Below, one piece after another: positions 1 through 6,392 of a DNA stretch of 8,075 nt. Positions within the stretch are counted from its first letter, which is position 1, and each line of letters starts with the position of its first letter. Position numbers and translations under genes: made by a program. The DNA is from Clostridiaceae bacterium (GTDB lineage: Bacteria; Bacillota; Clostridia; DSM-8532), in contig DUSJ01000042.1 of the NCBI GenBank assembly GCA_012842645.1, positions 1 to 8,075 of the forward strand, in the 5' to 3' direction. Below the pieces are notes generated by a model that was not told the DNA's origin, searched no databases, and saw only the letters and a program-made list of their open reading frames with translations.

Positions 1-1
1 C

Positions 2-628
2 GGCACGGGATCTTTCGCCATGGGAAGGGATAAAAACGGTAATGAAGCAGTATGCGGCGGCTGGGGCCCGCTGTTTGGAGATTGGGGAAGCGGTTATCAT
101 ATCGGCGTGCTTTGCCTGGCCAGGGTGGCATGGCTTTATGATAACAGGATACATTCTACGCTGCTTGAAAAGCTCTGCCTTGAGGCAATGAACATAACCT
201 CTGCGGAGGAGCTACGGACCGCAGCCTACAGACCCGGGTTTACCAGGAAAGATGTTGCCGGGTTGAGCAAGATTGTGGGTGAGGCAGCTTCCCGCAATGA
301 TCCTTATGCATTGGAAATACTAAAGGATGCCGTCAAAGCATTGGCGGACCATGTGAAGACTTTGTCCAACCGGCTATCGATTGACGGCCTTCCCGTTGCT
401 CTTACGGGAGGAATCACCAGAATGGGCGCGGTTTTCGAGGAGCTGTTCAAAGCAGAGCTTGCTTCCAGATTTCCTCAATGTTATTATCAGCCTGCAAAAT
501 ATGACCCGTTGGTCGGGGCGGCTTTATGCCTTTTATATGAACATGAAGGCTGCAACATAGAGAACCATGAGATAGCAGGCAATTTAATGAAATACAAAGG
601 ATTATATCAGGGTGAAAGCATATGCTGA
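2..628 (+). CDS. N-acetylglucosamine kinase-like protein, BadF/BadG/BcrA/BcrD ATPase family (5' end missing)
   Basis: The reading frame is open from base 2, so the gene enters from outside the window; the ATG at 20 is internal. About 208 residues of a protein usually near 300 are present. The fragment begins with GTGSFAMGRD and continues with GGWGPLFGDWGSGYHIG, the glycine-rich phosphate-binding and substrate-side loops of the acetate/sugar kinase-Hsc70-actin fold as found in N-acetylglucosamine kinases. Near its end, LTGGITRMGAVFEEL matches the adenosine-binding segment of the family. The N-terminal ATP-binding DGGGTK-type motif lies outside the window. Family knowledge: these cytosolic enzymes phosphorylate N-acetylglucosamine or related amino sugars with ATP, although some BadF relatives activate dehydratases instead. 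The sugar-kinase reading is favoured because the next genes are a SIS-domain protein and a glycosidase-like protein. It overlaps the next gene by 7 bases, which indicates translational coupling. Confidence 0.87.
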   Translation, partial: GTGSFAMGRDKNGNEAVCGGWGPLFGDWGSGYHIGVLCLARVAWLYDNRIHSTLLEKLCLEAMNITSAEELRTAAYRPGFTRKDVAGLSKIVGEAASRNDPYALEILKDAVKALADHVKTLSNRLSIDGLPVALTGGITRMGAVFEELFKAELASRFPQCYYQPAKYDPLVGAALCLLYEHEGCNIENHEIAGNLMKYKGLYQGESIC

Positions 629-1362
629 TGGATAATTACTTCAGGGAAATGAAAAACGTTCTTGAAAAAATAGAAAATACTCAACGACAGGCTATTATCG
701 ATGTGGGGACAGAGATCGCCAAGCGTCTTTCCTGTGGAAGCGCCTGGCATATCATTGATACCGGCCATATGCTGATGTATGAATGCGTCGGACGCACGGG
801 CGGCATGATGGCCTTAAAGCCCATCAAGATTACCTGCGAAGTTAATAATCCTGTGCGTTACAGGCCTTCACCAGCCCGTGGAGTTACCGGTTATGACAGC
901 ATACCAGGCTTTGCTGATTTTGTTCTTGGACGGGCTAATGTTCTTTCCGGGGATATCATCATGATAGGTTCTGTTTCCGGTTATAACTATTTTCCGGTCG
1001 ATCTTGCCCTTAAAGCCAACGAGTTGGGTTGCATGACTGTTGCGATTACTTCGGTCGAATATTCAAGAAATCTGAAAAGCAAACATCCAAGCGGCAAGCG
1101 CCTGTTTGAAGCCTGCACTTATTGTCTTGACAATTGCTCTGATTACGGGGATACCCTGGTCGACGTACCGGAGCTGGGACAGAAGATATGCCCTGCAAGT
1201 GGTATTGGCGCAAGCTATGTCATGTGGGCGGTTCAGTGTACAGTGGTTGAAAAGCTCATTGAAATGGGTCTGAAACCCAGCGTTTATATCTCCAACCATA
1301 TGCCTGACGCTGCGAGAATAAACGGAGAAGCGCTTGCAAATTATGAAAGAAACGGCTTTTGA
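622..1362 (+). CDS. SIS-domain sugar-phosphate-binding protein (UPF0309-like sugar isomerase domain)
   Basis: This 246-residue cytosolic protein has the SIS (sugar isomerase) fold. A helical N-terminus is followed by HIIDTGHMLMYECVGRTGG (about residues 43-61), corresponding to the family's GxGHS...E...RAGG segment. GDIIMIGSVSGYN then forms the phosphosugar-binding strand and loop, and AITSVEYS the second one. HPSGKRLFE and a C-terminal PASGIGASYVMWA helix match the UPF0309-type SIS proteins often encoded beside N-acetylglucosamine kinases. Family knowledge: SIS domains bind or isomerise phosphosugars; the exact reaction of this subgroup is not established. ATG 622 lies inside the end of the kinase gene, and a second in-frame ATG at 628 is also possible (244 residues). 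The neighbourhood suggests it acts on, or senses, the kinase product. There is no signal peptide or membrane segment, and the reading frame is intact. Confidence 0.85.
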   Translation: MLMDNYFREMKNVLEKIENTQRQAIIDVGTEIAKRLSCGSAWHIIDTGHMLMYECVGRTGGMMALKPIKITCEVNNPVRYRPSPARGVTGYDSIPGFADFVLGRANVLSGDIIMIGSVSGYNYFPVDLALKANELGCMTVAITSVEYSRNLKSKHPSGKRLFEACTYCLDNCSDYGDTLVDVPELGQKICPASGIGASYVMWAVQCTVVEKLIEMGLKPSVYISNHMPDAARINGEALANYERNGF

Positions 1363-1366
1363 AAAT

Positions 1367-1370
1367 GAGG
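1367..1370 (+). promoter_or_regulatory. Ribosome binding site that decides the start of the DUF6259-type gene
   Basis: GAGG stands 8 bases before ATG 1379. It selects this start over three earlier in-frame candidates (TTG 1334, ATG 1343, ATG 1373), none of which has a well-spaced site. The result places the gene 16 bases after the SIS gene's stop instead of overlapping it. Confidence 0.6.
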
Positions 1371-1378
1371 GAATGGCT

Positions 1379-3400
1379 ATGAGAATTACAGGCGGAACAT
1401 TTTCAGCCGAGTTCAGTCCGGAGCTTAATAATTTTTCAAGCATCCGTAATCTGGTTACAGATGACGAGTATTTGAAATTTAAGCCCCAGGTTCCTTTAAT
1501 CAGTATCTACGTGCTGATTGGCGATGAAAAGGCGGAACTTTTGCCTGATCAGCCAAATATTCTGTTTTCAAGTGAAGGAATGACGATCCATTACACCAGC
1601 TTTGGCGGAAGACCCATTGAAGCAGTCATCCGGTTTAAGGCCGACGGTGACCTTCTTCATATCTCGGCAACAATAGAAAACAGGGATGCTTTTTCCGAAA
1701 TCGTCGAAATCTTGATGCCCCATATCTCAGGAATTTATCTGGGAGAGAGCCATAAGGATGACATCATCATCTATCCCCATCATGCAGGTGAACGCACTGT
1801 TAATCCGGTAAGCGGCTATGGGAAAAACAAAAAGGATTTCTGGCGTGCCAGCAGCGTCGCGTACAAAGATCATTTCCGGCGCGAGATCAACTACTGCGGT
1901 CTTGCTTCTATGAGCTGGATGTATTATTACGATGCCCAAAACGGTCTTTATATAGGAAGCCATGACAGTCGCTTCCCGGTGACCGGAGTAATTGCCGAAA
2001 CCAGCGGTAACGATCAAAAACCATGGATGGGCTTCGGGTTCAGAAAATACCATCGCATACGTTTTGGAGAGCGTTACGATACGGGGGAATACGTATTGGG
2101 CATCACCGATAAGGATTGGCATTACGGGGCTAAAATCTACCGCTCTTATATTGAACCATATCTTGAGTTTGACAACAATCCGGCGTTCCTGAAGGACGAG
2201 TATGCCTTGAATCAATGCTATAACTTAAAACGTGCCGGTAAAATAGAAAATTGTTTCAAAGATATTCCAAGACTCTATGATGAAGGCAGATCCTGGGGAG
2301 TCAGGCATATGTTCATTGCCAGCTGGAACCGTACGGGATTCGATTCGTTCTATCCGGAATATTACCCGGACATGGAACTTGGCAGCGCCATGGAGTTTCG
2401 GCGGGGATTGGAGTATGTACGGGAAAACGGAGGATTTACGACTCTTTATATCAATGCGCGGATTTTTGATACAGCGTCCGATTTCCATAAGACCGTTGGT
2501 GAGGCAATGGCCATAAGAAACGAAAAAGGGGAGATGATCCACGAAACATACGGACCTGCCCATTTTACGGTAAATTGCCCTTCAGACAGGCTTTGGCGTG
2601 ATTACTTGCTGGATACGGCCGAATTTGCGCTGATGGCATATGATTGCGACGGTATCTACCTGGATCAGCTGGCCTCCGCTGAGCCATACCCCTGCTATAA
2701 CAAGGCTCACAGCCACGAAAATATCGGTGAGTTCAACAACGGTTATGTCTACATTCTTCGGGAGCTTAAGTCCCGGCTGAAAAAACATCGTCCTGATGCC
2801 TATATCATGACGGAAAACTGCGGGGATATCTATGGCAGTTTCACATGGGGAAACCTGACCTGGAACGGGGCCGATTATGATGAATATTACAATGTTTTCA
2901 AATATACTTTCCCGGAGTATGTCCAGGTGAACATGGTCAATCCCAGGGGGTGGGAGAAGGATGAGCAGGCACAAAAGTATTGGTTCTACAAGGATATGCA
3001 GCGGGCTGTCCTGCTTGGCAGCGTTCTTTGGATGGGAATTACCACCCGGCTGACACCCGATAAGGGCGAATACCACACCTATGCACGTCAGGCACTTAAT
3101 TTCCGCAGACAGATCCATCATTTCATCAGGGACGCCAGGTTTTTTGACGATGCGTTCATAAGGGAGATACATCCCGAATGCGCTGCTACATGCTGGGAAC
3201 TGGACAATGGCAGTTATTTTGTCCTTGCCGGGAATCATAGCCTGGCAGATAATGCGTCGTTGACAATCGAACTGCCTTATCAAATCAAAAATGCGACTGC
3301 TTATGATATCGGTTGGAACAAAATTGATACGGAACACCGGGGAAAACGGCTGAATATCCGCCTGACGACAAGACTTGCGTTTATTTTGATGGAGCCATAA
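1379..3400 (+). CDS. DUF6259-type glycoside hydrolase-like protein (TIM barrel)
   Basis: This 673-residue protein has no signal peptide, so it is probably cytosolic. An N-terminal beta-sandwich region (about residues 1-280) precedes a TIM-barrel-like region. The latter includes SWNRTGFDSFYPEYYPD (around W316), then DCDGIYLDQLA (D424, D429) and MTENCGD (E479). An acidic residue at the end of a DGIYLDQ strand with a later TEN/E strand is the usual layout of nucleophile and acid/base in retaining glycosidase barrels. These catalytic roles are inferred, not shown. A C-terminal beta domain (about 590-673) completes the architecture. Overall it resembles proteins annotated DUF6259. The frame also contains TTG 1334, ATG 1343 and ATG 1373. 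I chose ATG 1379 because GAGG at 1367-1370 is 8 bases upstream, whereas ATG 1373 would be only 2 bases away. It is the third gene of the operon, and probably releases the sugar used by the kinase. Confidence 0.8.
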   Translation: MRITGGTFSAEFSPELNNFSSIRNLVTDDEYLKFKPQVPLISIYVLIGDEKAELLPDQPNILFSSEGMTIHYTSFGGRPIEAVIRFKADGDLLHISATIENRDAFSEIVEILMPHISGIYLGESHKDDIIIYPHHAGERTVNPVSGYGKNKKDFWRASSVAYKDHFRREINYCGLASMSWMYYYDAQNGLYIGSHDSRFPVTGVIAETSGNDQKPWMGFGFRKYHRIRFGERYDTGEYVLGITDKDWHYGAKIYRSYIEPYLEFDNNPAFLKDEYALNQCYNLKRAGKIENCFKDIPRLYDEGRSWGVRHMFIASWNRTGFDSFYPEYYPDMELGSAMEFRRGLEYVRENGGFTTLYINARIFDTASDFHKTVGEAMAIRNEKGEMIHETYGPAHFTVNCPSDRLWRDYLLDTAEFALMAYDCDGIYLDQLASAEPYPCYNKAHSHENIGEFNNGYVYILRELKSRLKKHRPDAYIMTENCGDIYGSFTWGNLTWNGADYDEYYNVFKYTFPEYVQVNMVNPRGWEKDEQAQKYWFYKDMQRAVLLGSVLWMGITTRLTPDKGEYHTYARQALNFRRQIHHFIRDARFFDDAFIREIHPECAATCWELDNGSYFVLAGNHSLADNASLTIELPYQIKNATAYDIGWNKIDTEHRGKRLNIRLTTRLAFILMEP

Positions 3401-3404
3401 GTTT

Positions 3405-3575
3405 TCAGGTCAAAACCTTCAGTTCTTCCTGGTCGCTGTTGCACTCGATTTCGCCCAGCAGGATAAGACAGCGATTATCGCGGTAAATGAGTGACTCTCC
3501 TATACCTGCGCATTCAAGGTCGTTTTTAAGGTGCCTCTGGTTTACGGCGATCAGGTTTTTAACATCGTAAGAAAT
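3405..3575 (-). pseudogene. Remnant A of a BTAD-type transcriptional regulator (hinge between winged helix and BTAD)
   Basis: Read on the minus strand, this stretch gives VKNLIAVNQRHLKNDLE followed by GESLIYRDNRCLILLGEIEC and stops at 3405. It is the junction between a winged-helix DNA-binding domain and a bacterial transcriptional activator domain, as in SARP-like response regulators. Bases 3431-3560 align without gaps, apart from one T, to 4701-4829 of remnant B. About 103 of 130 positions match by hand count, and about 31 of 44 encoded residues. Homology ends near 3565 on one side, where unrelated AT-rich sequence begins, and near 3431 on the other, so neither the winged helix nor the rest of the BTAD is present. 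There is no start codon with a ribosome binding site. I read it as a dead fragment of a paralogue, not a short functional gene. It fills most of the gap between the operon and the DUF3825 gene. Confidence 0.7.
3431..3565. repeat. Direct repeat unit 1 (matches 4701-4834)
   Basis: This is the DNA-level counterpart of remnant A. It is about 79% identical by hand count to 4701-4834, in the same orientation and 1270 bases apart. The only length difference is five T's here (3556-3560) against four at 4826-4829. The divergence indicates old paralogues, not a recent duplication or a transposon target-site duplication. Confidence 0.75.
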
Positions 3576-3605
3576 CAATAGTTTTTTTACGTTTTTTATA
3601 GAAAT

Positions 3606-4390
3606 TTATGGCTGCAACCAATCACTATCCGGCCGAGCAATCAATCTTGCATTATTATATGCCCAATCCAGAGGTAAACATGTATGTCCCAAATAACATT
3701 TAGGTTCTTCGCTCTTCGTAACAACCAAAGCTAAATCTGCCCTATTTCTATCTATAAGACACAGAGGTATTAATAACTGTATTTTTCCTTTATAGTACTG
3801 TGGCACAGCGAGTCTGTAATTAGCTTCTATTTTTTTCTGTGCTAATTTTATTGCACCTTCAATAACTGTCTGATAATTTGAACCAAGCCTTACCTGTTCC
3901 GGAATTCTGTTAAAATTTTCAGGGTTATTTATAATATGATGCCATTGAGGGATTATTTCTCGATTTGTGTCAAAAACAAGATCAGACGGATTAGTGAAAT
4001 AATTAGCTCTGTGGGGCAAAACTGGTACTCCTATTAAAGTTAGCTGGTACTCTGTTTTGAAATCTGAAAACTTCCATTTTTGCTTTCCAGGTACGCTATT
4101 AATATAAAATAATGCATAAATAGGTTCATATGTACTTGTAAATAAACCTGTATTAAAGCATGCTAATTTATCATCTTCATAAATAATTCTTTTTTTCTCC
4201 TCAGGATCGACTTCCTTGTCATATTCATCTTTGAGCTTTAAAAATGTATGAGATATATAATTCTTTAATATTGAATTGTCTGTGTTGCTTCCAAAGCTCC
4301 ATTTTCAGGCGACAATTGTGCAAGTATATCAATCTTTTTATCAAAATTAGGCCAATATGCATAATCGAATATTCTTGTATCCATAGCCAC
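3606..4390 (-). pseudogene. DUF3825-domain protein gene, split by a one-base frameshift
   Basis: The downstream part (4301 to 3606) reads through NYISHTFLKLKDEY, ACFNTGLFTSTYEPIYALF, KWKFSDFKTEYQ, a stretch around AIKLAQKKIEANYRLAVPQYY, IQLLIPLCL and the terminal AYNNARLIARPDSDWL. This is the hallmark series of the DUF3825 family. The upstream part, from GTG 4390 (ATG 4384 is an alternative), reads TRIFDYAYWPNFDKK then DILAQLSPE in another frame. Restoring one A to the four-A run at 4302-4305 joins them as PEKWSF, giving about 261 residues, close to a complete single-domain protein. AAGGA at 4402-4398 is 7 bases before GTG 4390. The function of DUF3825 is not established as far as I know; conserved aromatic and charged residues suggest ligand or nucleic-acid binding, but that is speculation. 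The gene is visibly more AT-rich than the operon before it, suggesting separate origin. It is either a young pseudogene or an intact gene with a base-calling error. Confidence 0.82.
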
Positions 4391-4413
4391 CACATATTCC
4401 TTGATATTTCTTC

Positions 4414-4442
4414 ATTATATAGCAATAAACAACATTAGTCAA
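4414..4442 (-). promoter_or_regulatory. Near-consensus sigma-A promoter for the DUF3825 gene
   Basis: On the minus strand, TTGACT (4442-4437) is followed after exactly 17 bases by TATAAT (4419-4414). This matches the consensus in 5 of 6 and 6 of 6 positions. Transcription would start near 4407, about 17 bases before GTG 4390, leaving room for the AAGGA ribosome binding site. The promoter lies inside the AT-rich block, so the DUF3825 gene carries its own promoter and does not depend on the regulator remnant upstream. Confidence 0.7.
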
Positions 4443-4521
4443 CATAATCTGGAATAACCTGTATTACCATCCGGGTCCGCAGGCGCCTTGTAAATAAAAT
4501 CATTAGAGTAGCAGGCGTTTT
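4443..4521. other. Intergenic stretch between the DUF3825 promoter and remnant B
   Basis: No gene is recognised here. It contains the palindrome AGGCGCCT (4481-4488) and two GCAGGCG words (4480-4486 and 4511-4517). One minus-strand frame reads KAPADPDGNTGYSRL, which resembles coding sequence in composition but matches no family I know and has no start. It may be leftover sequence from whatever followed the regulator before truncation. Confidence 0.3.
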
Positions 4522-5018
4522 TTATACTACAGATAAATATACTTTTGCTTTCTCGTAGATCTCGCGATACCTGATCCTTTTCTCTGCAACCCATAAGGCT
4601 TCGAATTCTGCCAGGTATTCTCCTTTATACAGGGACAGAAGCTTTTTTGCCAGTTCCCTTGTACTCTGATTTTTGAATTCCTCGTATGTTCTTTCAAAAA
4701 GATCGCTGTCGCACTCGATTTCCTCCCGTATGACAAAATAGCGGTTATCGTGGTAAATGACCGACTCCACTATACCGGAGTTTTCAAGATCGTTTTTAAG
4801 ATGTCTCTGATTCATAGCGATCAGGTTTTAACATTACTGGAATCCCATTCCCACCAAATCGCGTTATATATCTGCTCCTTCGTGGCACCTTTATTCCCTA
4901 CGTCCAGCAGGTAGGCGAAAAGCTCACGTTCTTTTTGCCTATTGCATCTGGAAATCAGTTTTACGGTAAAGAGGTGCGTACTCGTCAGCCAACGTAAAGT
5001 ATTTTGCACAGGTTTCAA
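4522..5018 (-). pseudogene. Remnant B of a SARP-like / BTAD transcriptional regulator (frameshifted, both ends truncated)
   Basis: On the minus strand, 5018 to 4821 reads a winged-helix DNA-binding domain in which NRQKERELFAYLLDVGNKG, then KEQIYNAIWWEWDSSNVK, match the OmpR/SARP-type helices. The frame then hits TGA at 4823-4821. The domain continues in the next frame as LIAMNQRHLKNDLENSGIVE and leads into a BTAD segment containing DSDLFERTYEEFKNQ and LLSLYKGEYLAEFEALWVAEKR, ending at 4522. Adding one A to the four-A run (plus-strand TTTT at 4826-4829) rejoins the frames; remnant A has the longer run at the matching site. The reconstructed piece is about 165 residues. It lacks the usual N-terminal receiver domain and the last part of the BTAD, and the only starts are TTG 5018 or an internal GTG. 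Intact relatives are cytosolic response regulators. This copy is probably non-functional. Confidence 0.78.
4701..4834. repeat. Direct repeat unit 2 (matches 3431-3565)
   Basis: Second member of the diverged direct repeat, lying within remnant B. Together with unit 1 it brackets the DUF3825 gene and its promoter. The long matching stretches GCACTCGATT, CGTTTTTAAG and GCGATCAGGTTTT show that the pairing is real. Confidence 0.75.
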
Positions 5019-5126
5019 AGGATTCGTCGAGCCCGTTCATTTTGTCAATAATGCTGTTCTGAGAATCCTTTATGAAGTGAATAATCTGATATCACAAAAT
5101 TATGTAAAAATCAGGGGAAGTAATAT

Positions 5127-5189
5127 ATGAATTTAATAGATCTGATAAGGATGCAGGAGCCTGAAAAGAGCAGGAAGTTCACTTATTAG
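5127..5189 (+). CDS. Possible 20-residue small ORF with a good ribosome binding site
   Basis: AGGGGAAG ending at 5120 stands 6 bases before ATG 5127. The frame encodes MNLIDLIRMQEPEKSRKFTY and stops at 5189. I recognise no family and no membrane segment. It lies alone between remnant B and the secreted-protein gene, about 110 bases before that gene's start. It could be a leader peptide, a truncated former gene or chance; the ribosome binding site is the only real support. Confidence 0.22.
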   Translation: MNLIDLIRMQEPEKSRKFTY

Positions 5190-5231
5190 GCGATTATTGC
5201 TGTTTAAAAAAGAAAAAAGGGTGGTATTATA

Positions 5232-5249
5232 TTGTCGAAATTTGTCGAT
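5232..5249 (+). promoter_or_regulatory. Tandem Spo0A-like boxes upstream of the secreted CuAO_N-like gene
   Basis: TTGTCGAA (5232-5239) and TTGTCGAT (5242-5249) repeat at a 10-base interval, one helical turn, on the same strand. Both match the Spo0A box core TTGTCRAA known from Bacillus and Clostridium, the first exactly and the second in 7 of 8 bases. A weak -10 candidate, TAACAT (5268-5273), lies downstream at the distance expected when Spo0A boxes overlap the -35 region. The gene start follows at 5303. Binding is inferred from sequence only. Confidence 0.45.
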
Positions 5250-5287
5250 TTATTCGGCACTAAAAACTAACATCATGGCGACTTAAA

Positions 5288-5296
5288 AAGGAGAGG
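5288..5296 (+). promoter_or_regulatory. Ribosome binding site supporting the TTG start at 5303
   Basis: AAGGAGAGG ends 6 bases before TTG 5303. It is a strong match to the anti-Shine-Dalgarno sequence and justifies the non-ATG start. The signal peptide begins directly after that codon. Confidence 0.75.
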
Positions 5297-5302
5297 ATCA
5301 AG

Positions 5303-6352
5303 TTGACAAAACGTTTCACAGCAATTGTAACAGCTTTGGCGCTTATTCTCGCGCTCACAGTAACGGCTTTCGCAGCCACGACAGAAACATTTTACGGAGG
5401 ATATAGCGACTGGTTCAGCAAAGGAAGCATAGTAGTTGAACTGACGAATGTCTCTTCCAGGAAAGATGTTGTACTGAGTGAGAAAGAGGCGGAAGAGTAT
5501 TTCGACACCGCCAATGAGCTCGAGATGGCAGTTTATTTTGATTATGATGAGGGAGAGCTCATAACCATCAAGGATATCCTAAATTATTACAATTATTATA
5601 AAGGCGGAGTACCGATATATTATGCTGATTCAGCGCCGGTAACCGTTACCGCAAAGACCGCGATGAGAACTTTTTTCTTCAGCTACAAGGGAAACACAGT
5701 AAAGTATAATTATGAGCCCAAATACTATTCCTATGATGAATACGTTGAAGATTTTGAAAATAAAAAAGTTTATACCGAGCGGCCAGATTATTGGCTCATA
5801 GCTGATGGCACTACGGCTACCCTGTACGAACCTGGCAAATACCTTTTTGTTATTGCCGATGACGGACTTGTTTCTTCCAGTCCGGCAGGGATGTTCTGTG
5901 TACATATAGCCGATACTGCAAAAGAGATCAGCGTTGCTCCGACTACTTCAAGGATACTGGTCAATGGCAAAGCAGTTGAGTTTGAAGCGTACAATATCAA
6001 CGGCTACAACTATTTCAAGCTGAGAGACCTGGCGATGGCAGTAAACAATACCGAGAAGAACTTCGAAATTGCCTGGGACGCAGAGAAGAACGCAATCAAT
6101 CTTATTTCGAACAAACCGTATACTCCGGCAGGCACAGAACTGGCAAAGGGAGACGGAAAAGCGAAGATTGCTGTCCCAACGACCTCAAAGATTTATAAAG
6201 ACGGAGAGGAGATATCGTTGGTTTCATATAACATCAATGGTTATAACTATTTCAAGCTGAGAGACATAACAAGGCTTTTTGACATTGGCGTATCCTGGGA
6301 TGGCGTAGCTAATACTATAGTAATCGATACCAGCGCAAGTTATGTGGAATAA
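5303..6352 (+). CDS. Secreted protein with two C-terminal copper amine oxidase N-like repeats
   Basis: The 349-residue product starts with a typical Sec signal peptide: basic MTKR, a hydrophobic core to about residue 22, and a likely cut in TAFAA before TTETF. Residues 26-205 form a tyrosine- and acid-rich region I cannot assign. The C-terminus holds two related units, about residues 212-269 and 290-344. Each opens with PTTS, then a short strand, then YNINGYNYFKLRD, and ends with W-D and a hydrophobic strand. This is the copper amine oxidase N-terminal-like domain (PF07833 type) common in secreted clostridial proteins. In those proteins it is a structural or wall-associated module, not a catalytic one. 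There is no LPXTG anchor, transmembrane segment or SLH domain, so it is either released or held non-covalently. It appears to be a single-gene unit, with putative Spo0A boxes before it and a hairpin terminator after it. The frame is intact. Its role is unknown. Confidence 0.85.
   Translation: MTKRFTAIVTALALILALTVTAFAATTETFYGGYSDWFSKGSIVVELTNVSSRKDVVLSEKEAEEYFDTANELEMAVYFDYDEGELITIKDILNYYNYYKGGVPIYYADSAPVTVTAKTAMRTFFFSYKGNTVKYNYEPKYYSYDEYVEDFENKKVYTERPDYWLIADGTTATLYEPGKYLFVIADDGLVSSSPAGMFCVHIADTAKEISVAPTTSRILVNGKAVEFEAYNINGYNYFKLRDLAMAVNNTEKNFEIAWDAEKNAINLISNKPYTPAGTELAKGDGKAKIAVPTTSKIYKDGEEISLVSYNINGYNYFKLRDITRLFDIGVSWDGVANTIVIDTSASYVE
6008..6265 (+). repeat. Internal repeat in the secreted protein gene
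   Basis: The bases encoding NYFKLRD are identical in both copies over 21 bases (6008-6028 and 6245-6265), within two longer related units spaced about 237 bases apart. The codons just before differ synonymously (GGCTAC versus GGTTAT), which points to an older tandem domain duplication. The spacing could allow recombination that changes repeat number. Confidence 0.6.
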
Positions 6353-6362
6353 CAGAATTGAC

Positions 6363-6392
6363 ACCCCCTGGCAAGCTGCCGGGGGGTTATTC
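6363..6392 (+). terminator. Rho-independent-type terminator after the secreted protein gene
   Basis: ACCCCCTGGC (6363-6372) pairs with GCCGGGGGGT (6378-6387) through a 5-base AAGCT loop. This gives a 10-bp, very GC-rich stem with one T-G wobble. A short, imperfect T-rich tail (TTATTC) follows. It begins 10 bases after the stop codon. The minus-strand side lacks a T tract, so it serves the plus-strand gene. Confidence 0.75.

Noticed and set aside
2582..3337. 251-residue minus-strand open frame opposite the DUF6259-type gene
   Set aside because: It lies wholly inside a well-supported gene on the other strand, has no recognisable domain, and reads as the complementary shadow of that coding sequence. 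The same applies to the minus-strand frames at 1063-1443, 1727-2215 and 2225-2563.
3401..3418. Weak hairpin GTTTT/AAAAC just after the DUF6259-type stop codon
   Set aside because: The stem is five bp, almost all A-T, with no T tract, so it is not credible as an operon terminator.
4483..4522. Possible plus-strand terminator: CGCCT pairing with AGGCG before TTTTTT
   Set aside because: The stem is only 5-6 bp with a loop of about 24 bases, and no plus-strand gene precedes it.
3431..4834. Composite transposon or insertion sequence with the two repeats as ends
   Set aside because: The repeats are coding homologues of a regulator at about 79% identity, there is no transposase, and no terminal inverted repeats or target duplications are visible.
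5232..5270. 12-codon TTG-started frame (MSKFVDLFGTKN) after GGGTGG
   Set aside because: It coincides with the two Spo0A-like boxes, which explain the sequence better. A quorum-sensing peptide was considered, but there is no processing gene or recognisable precursor motif nearby.
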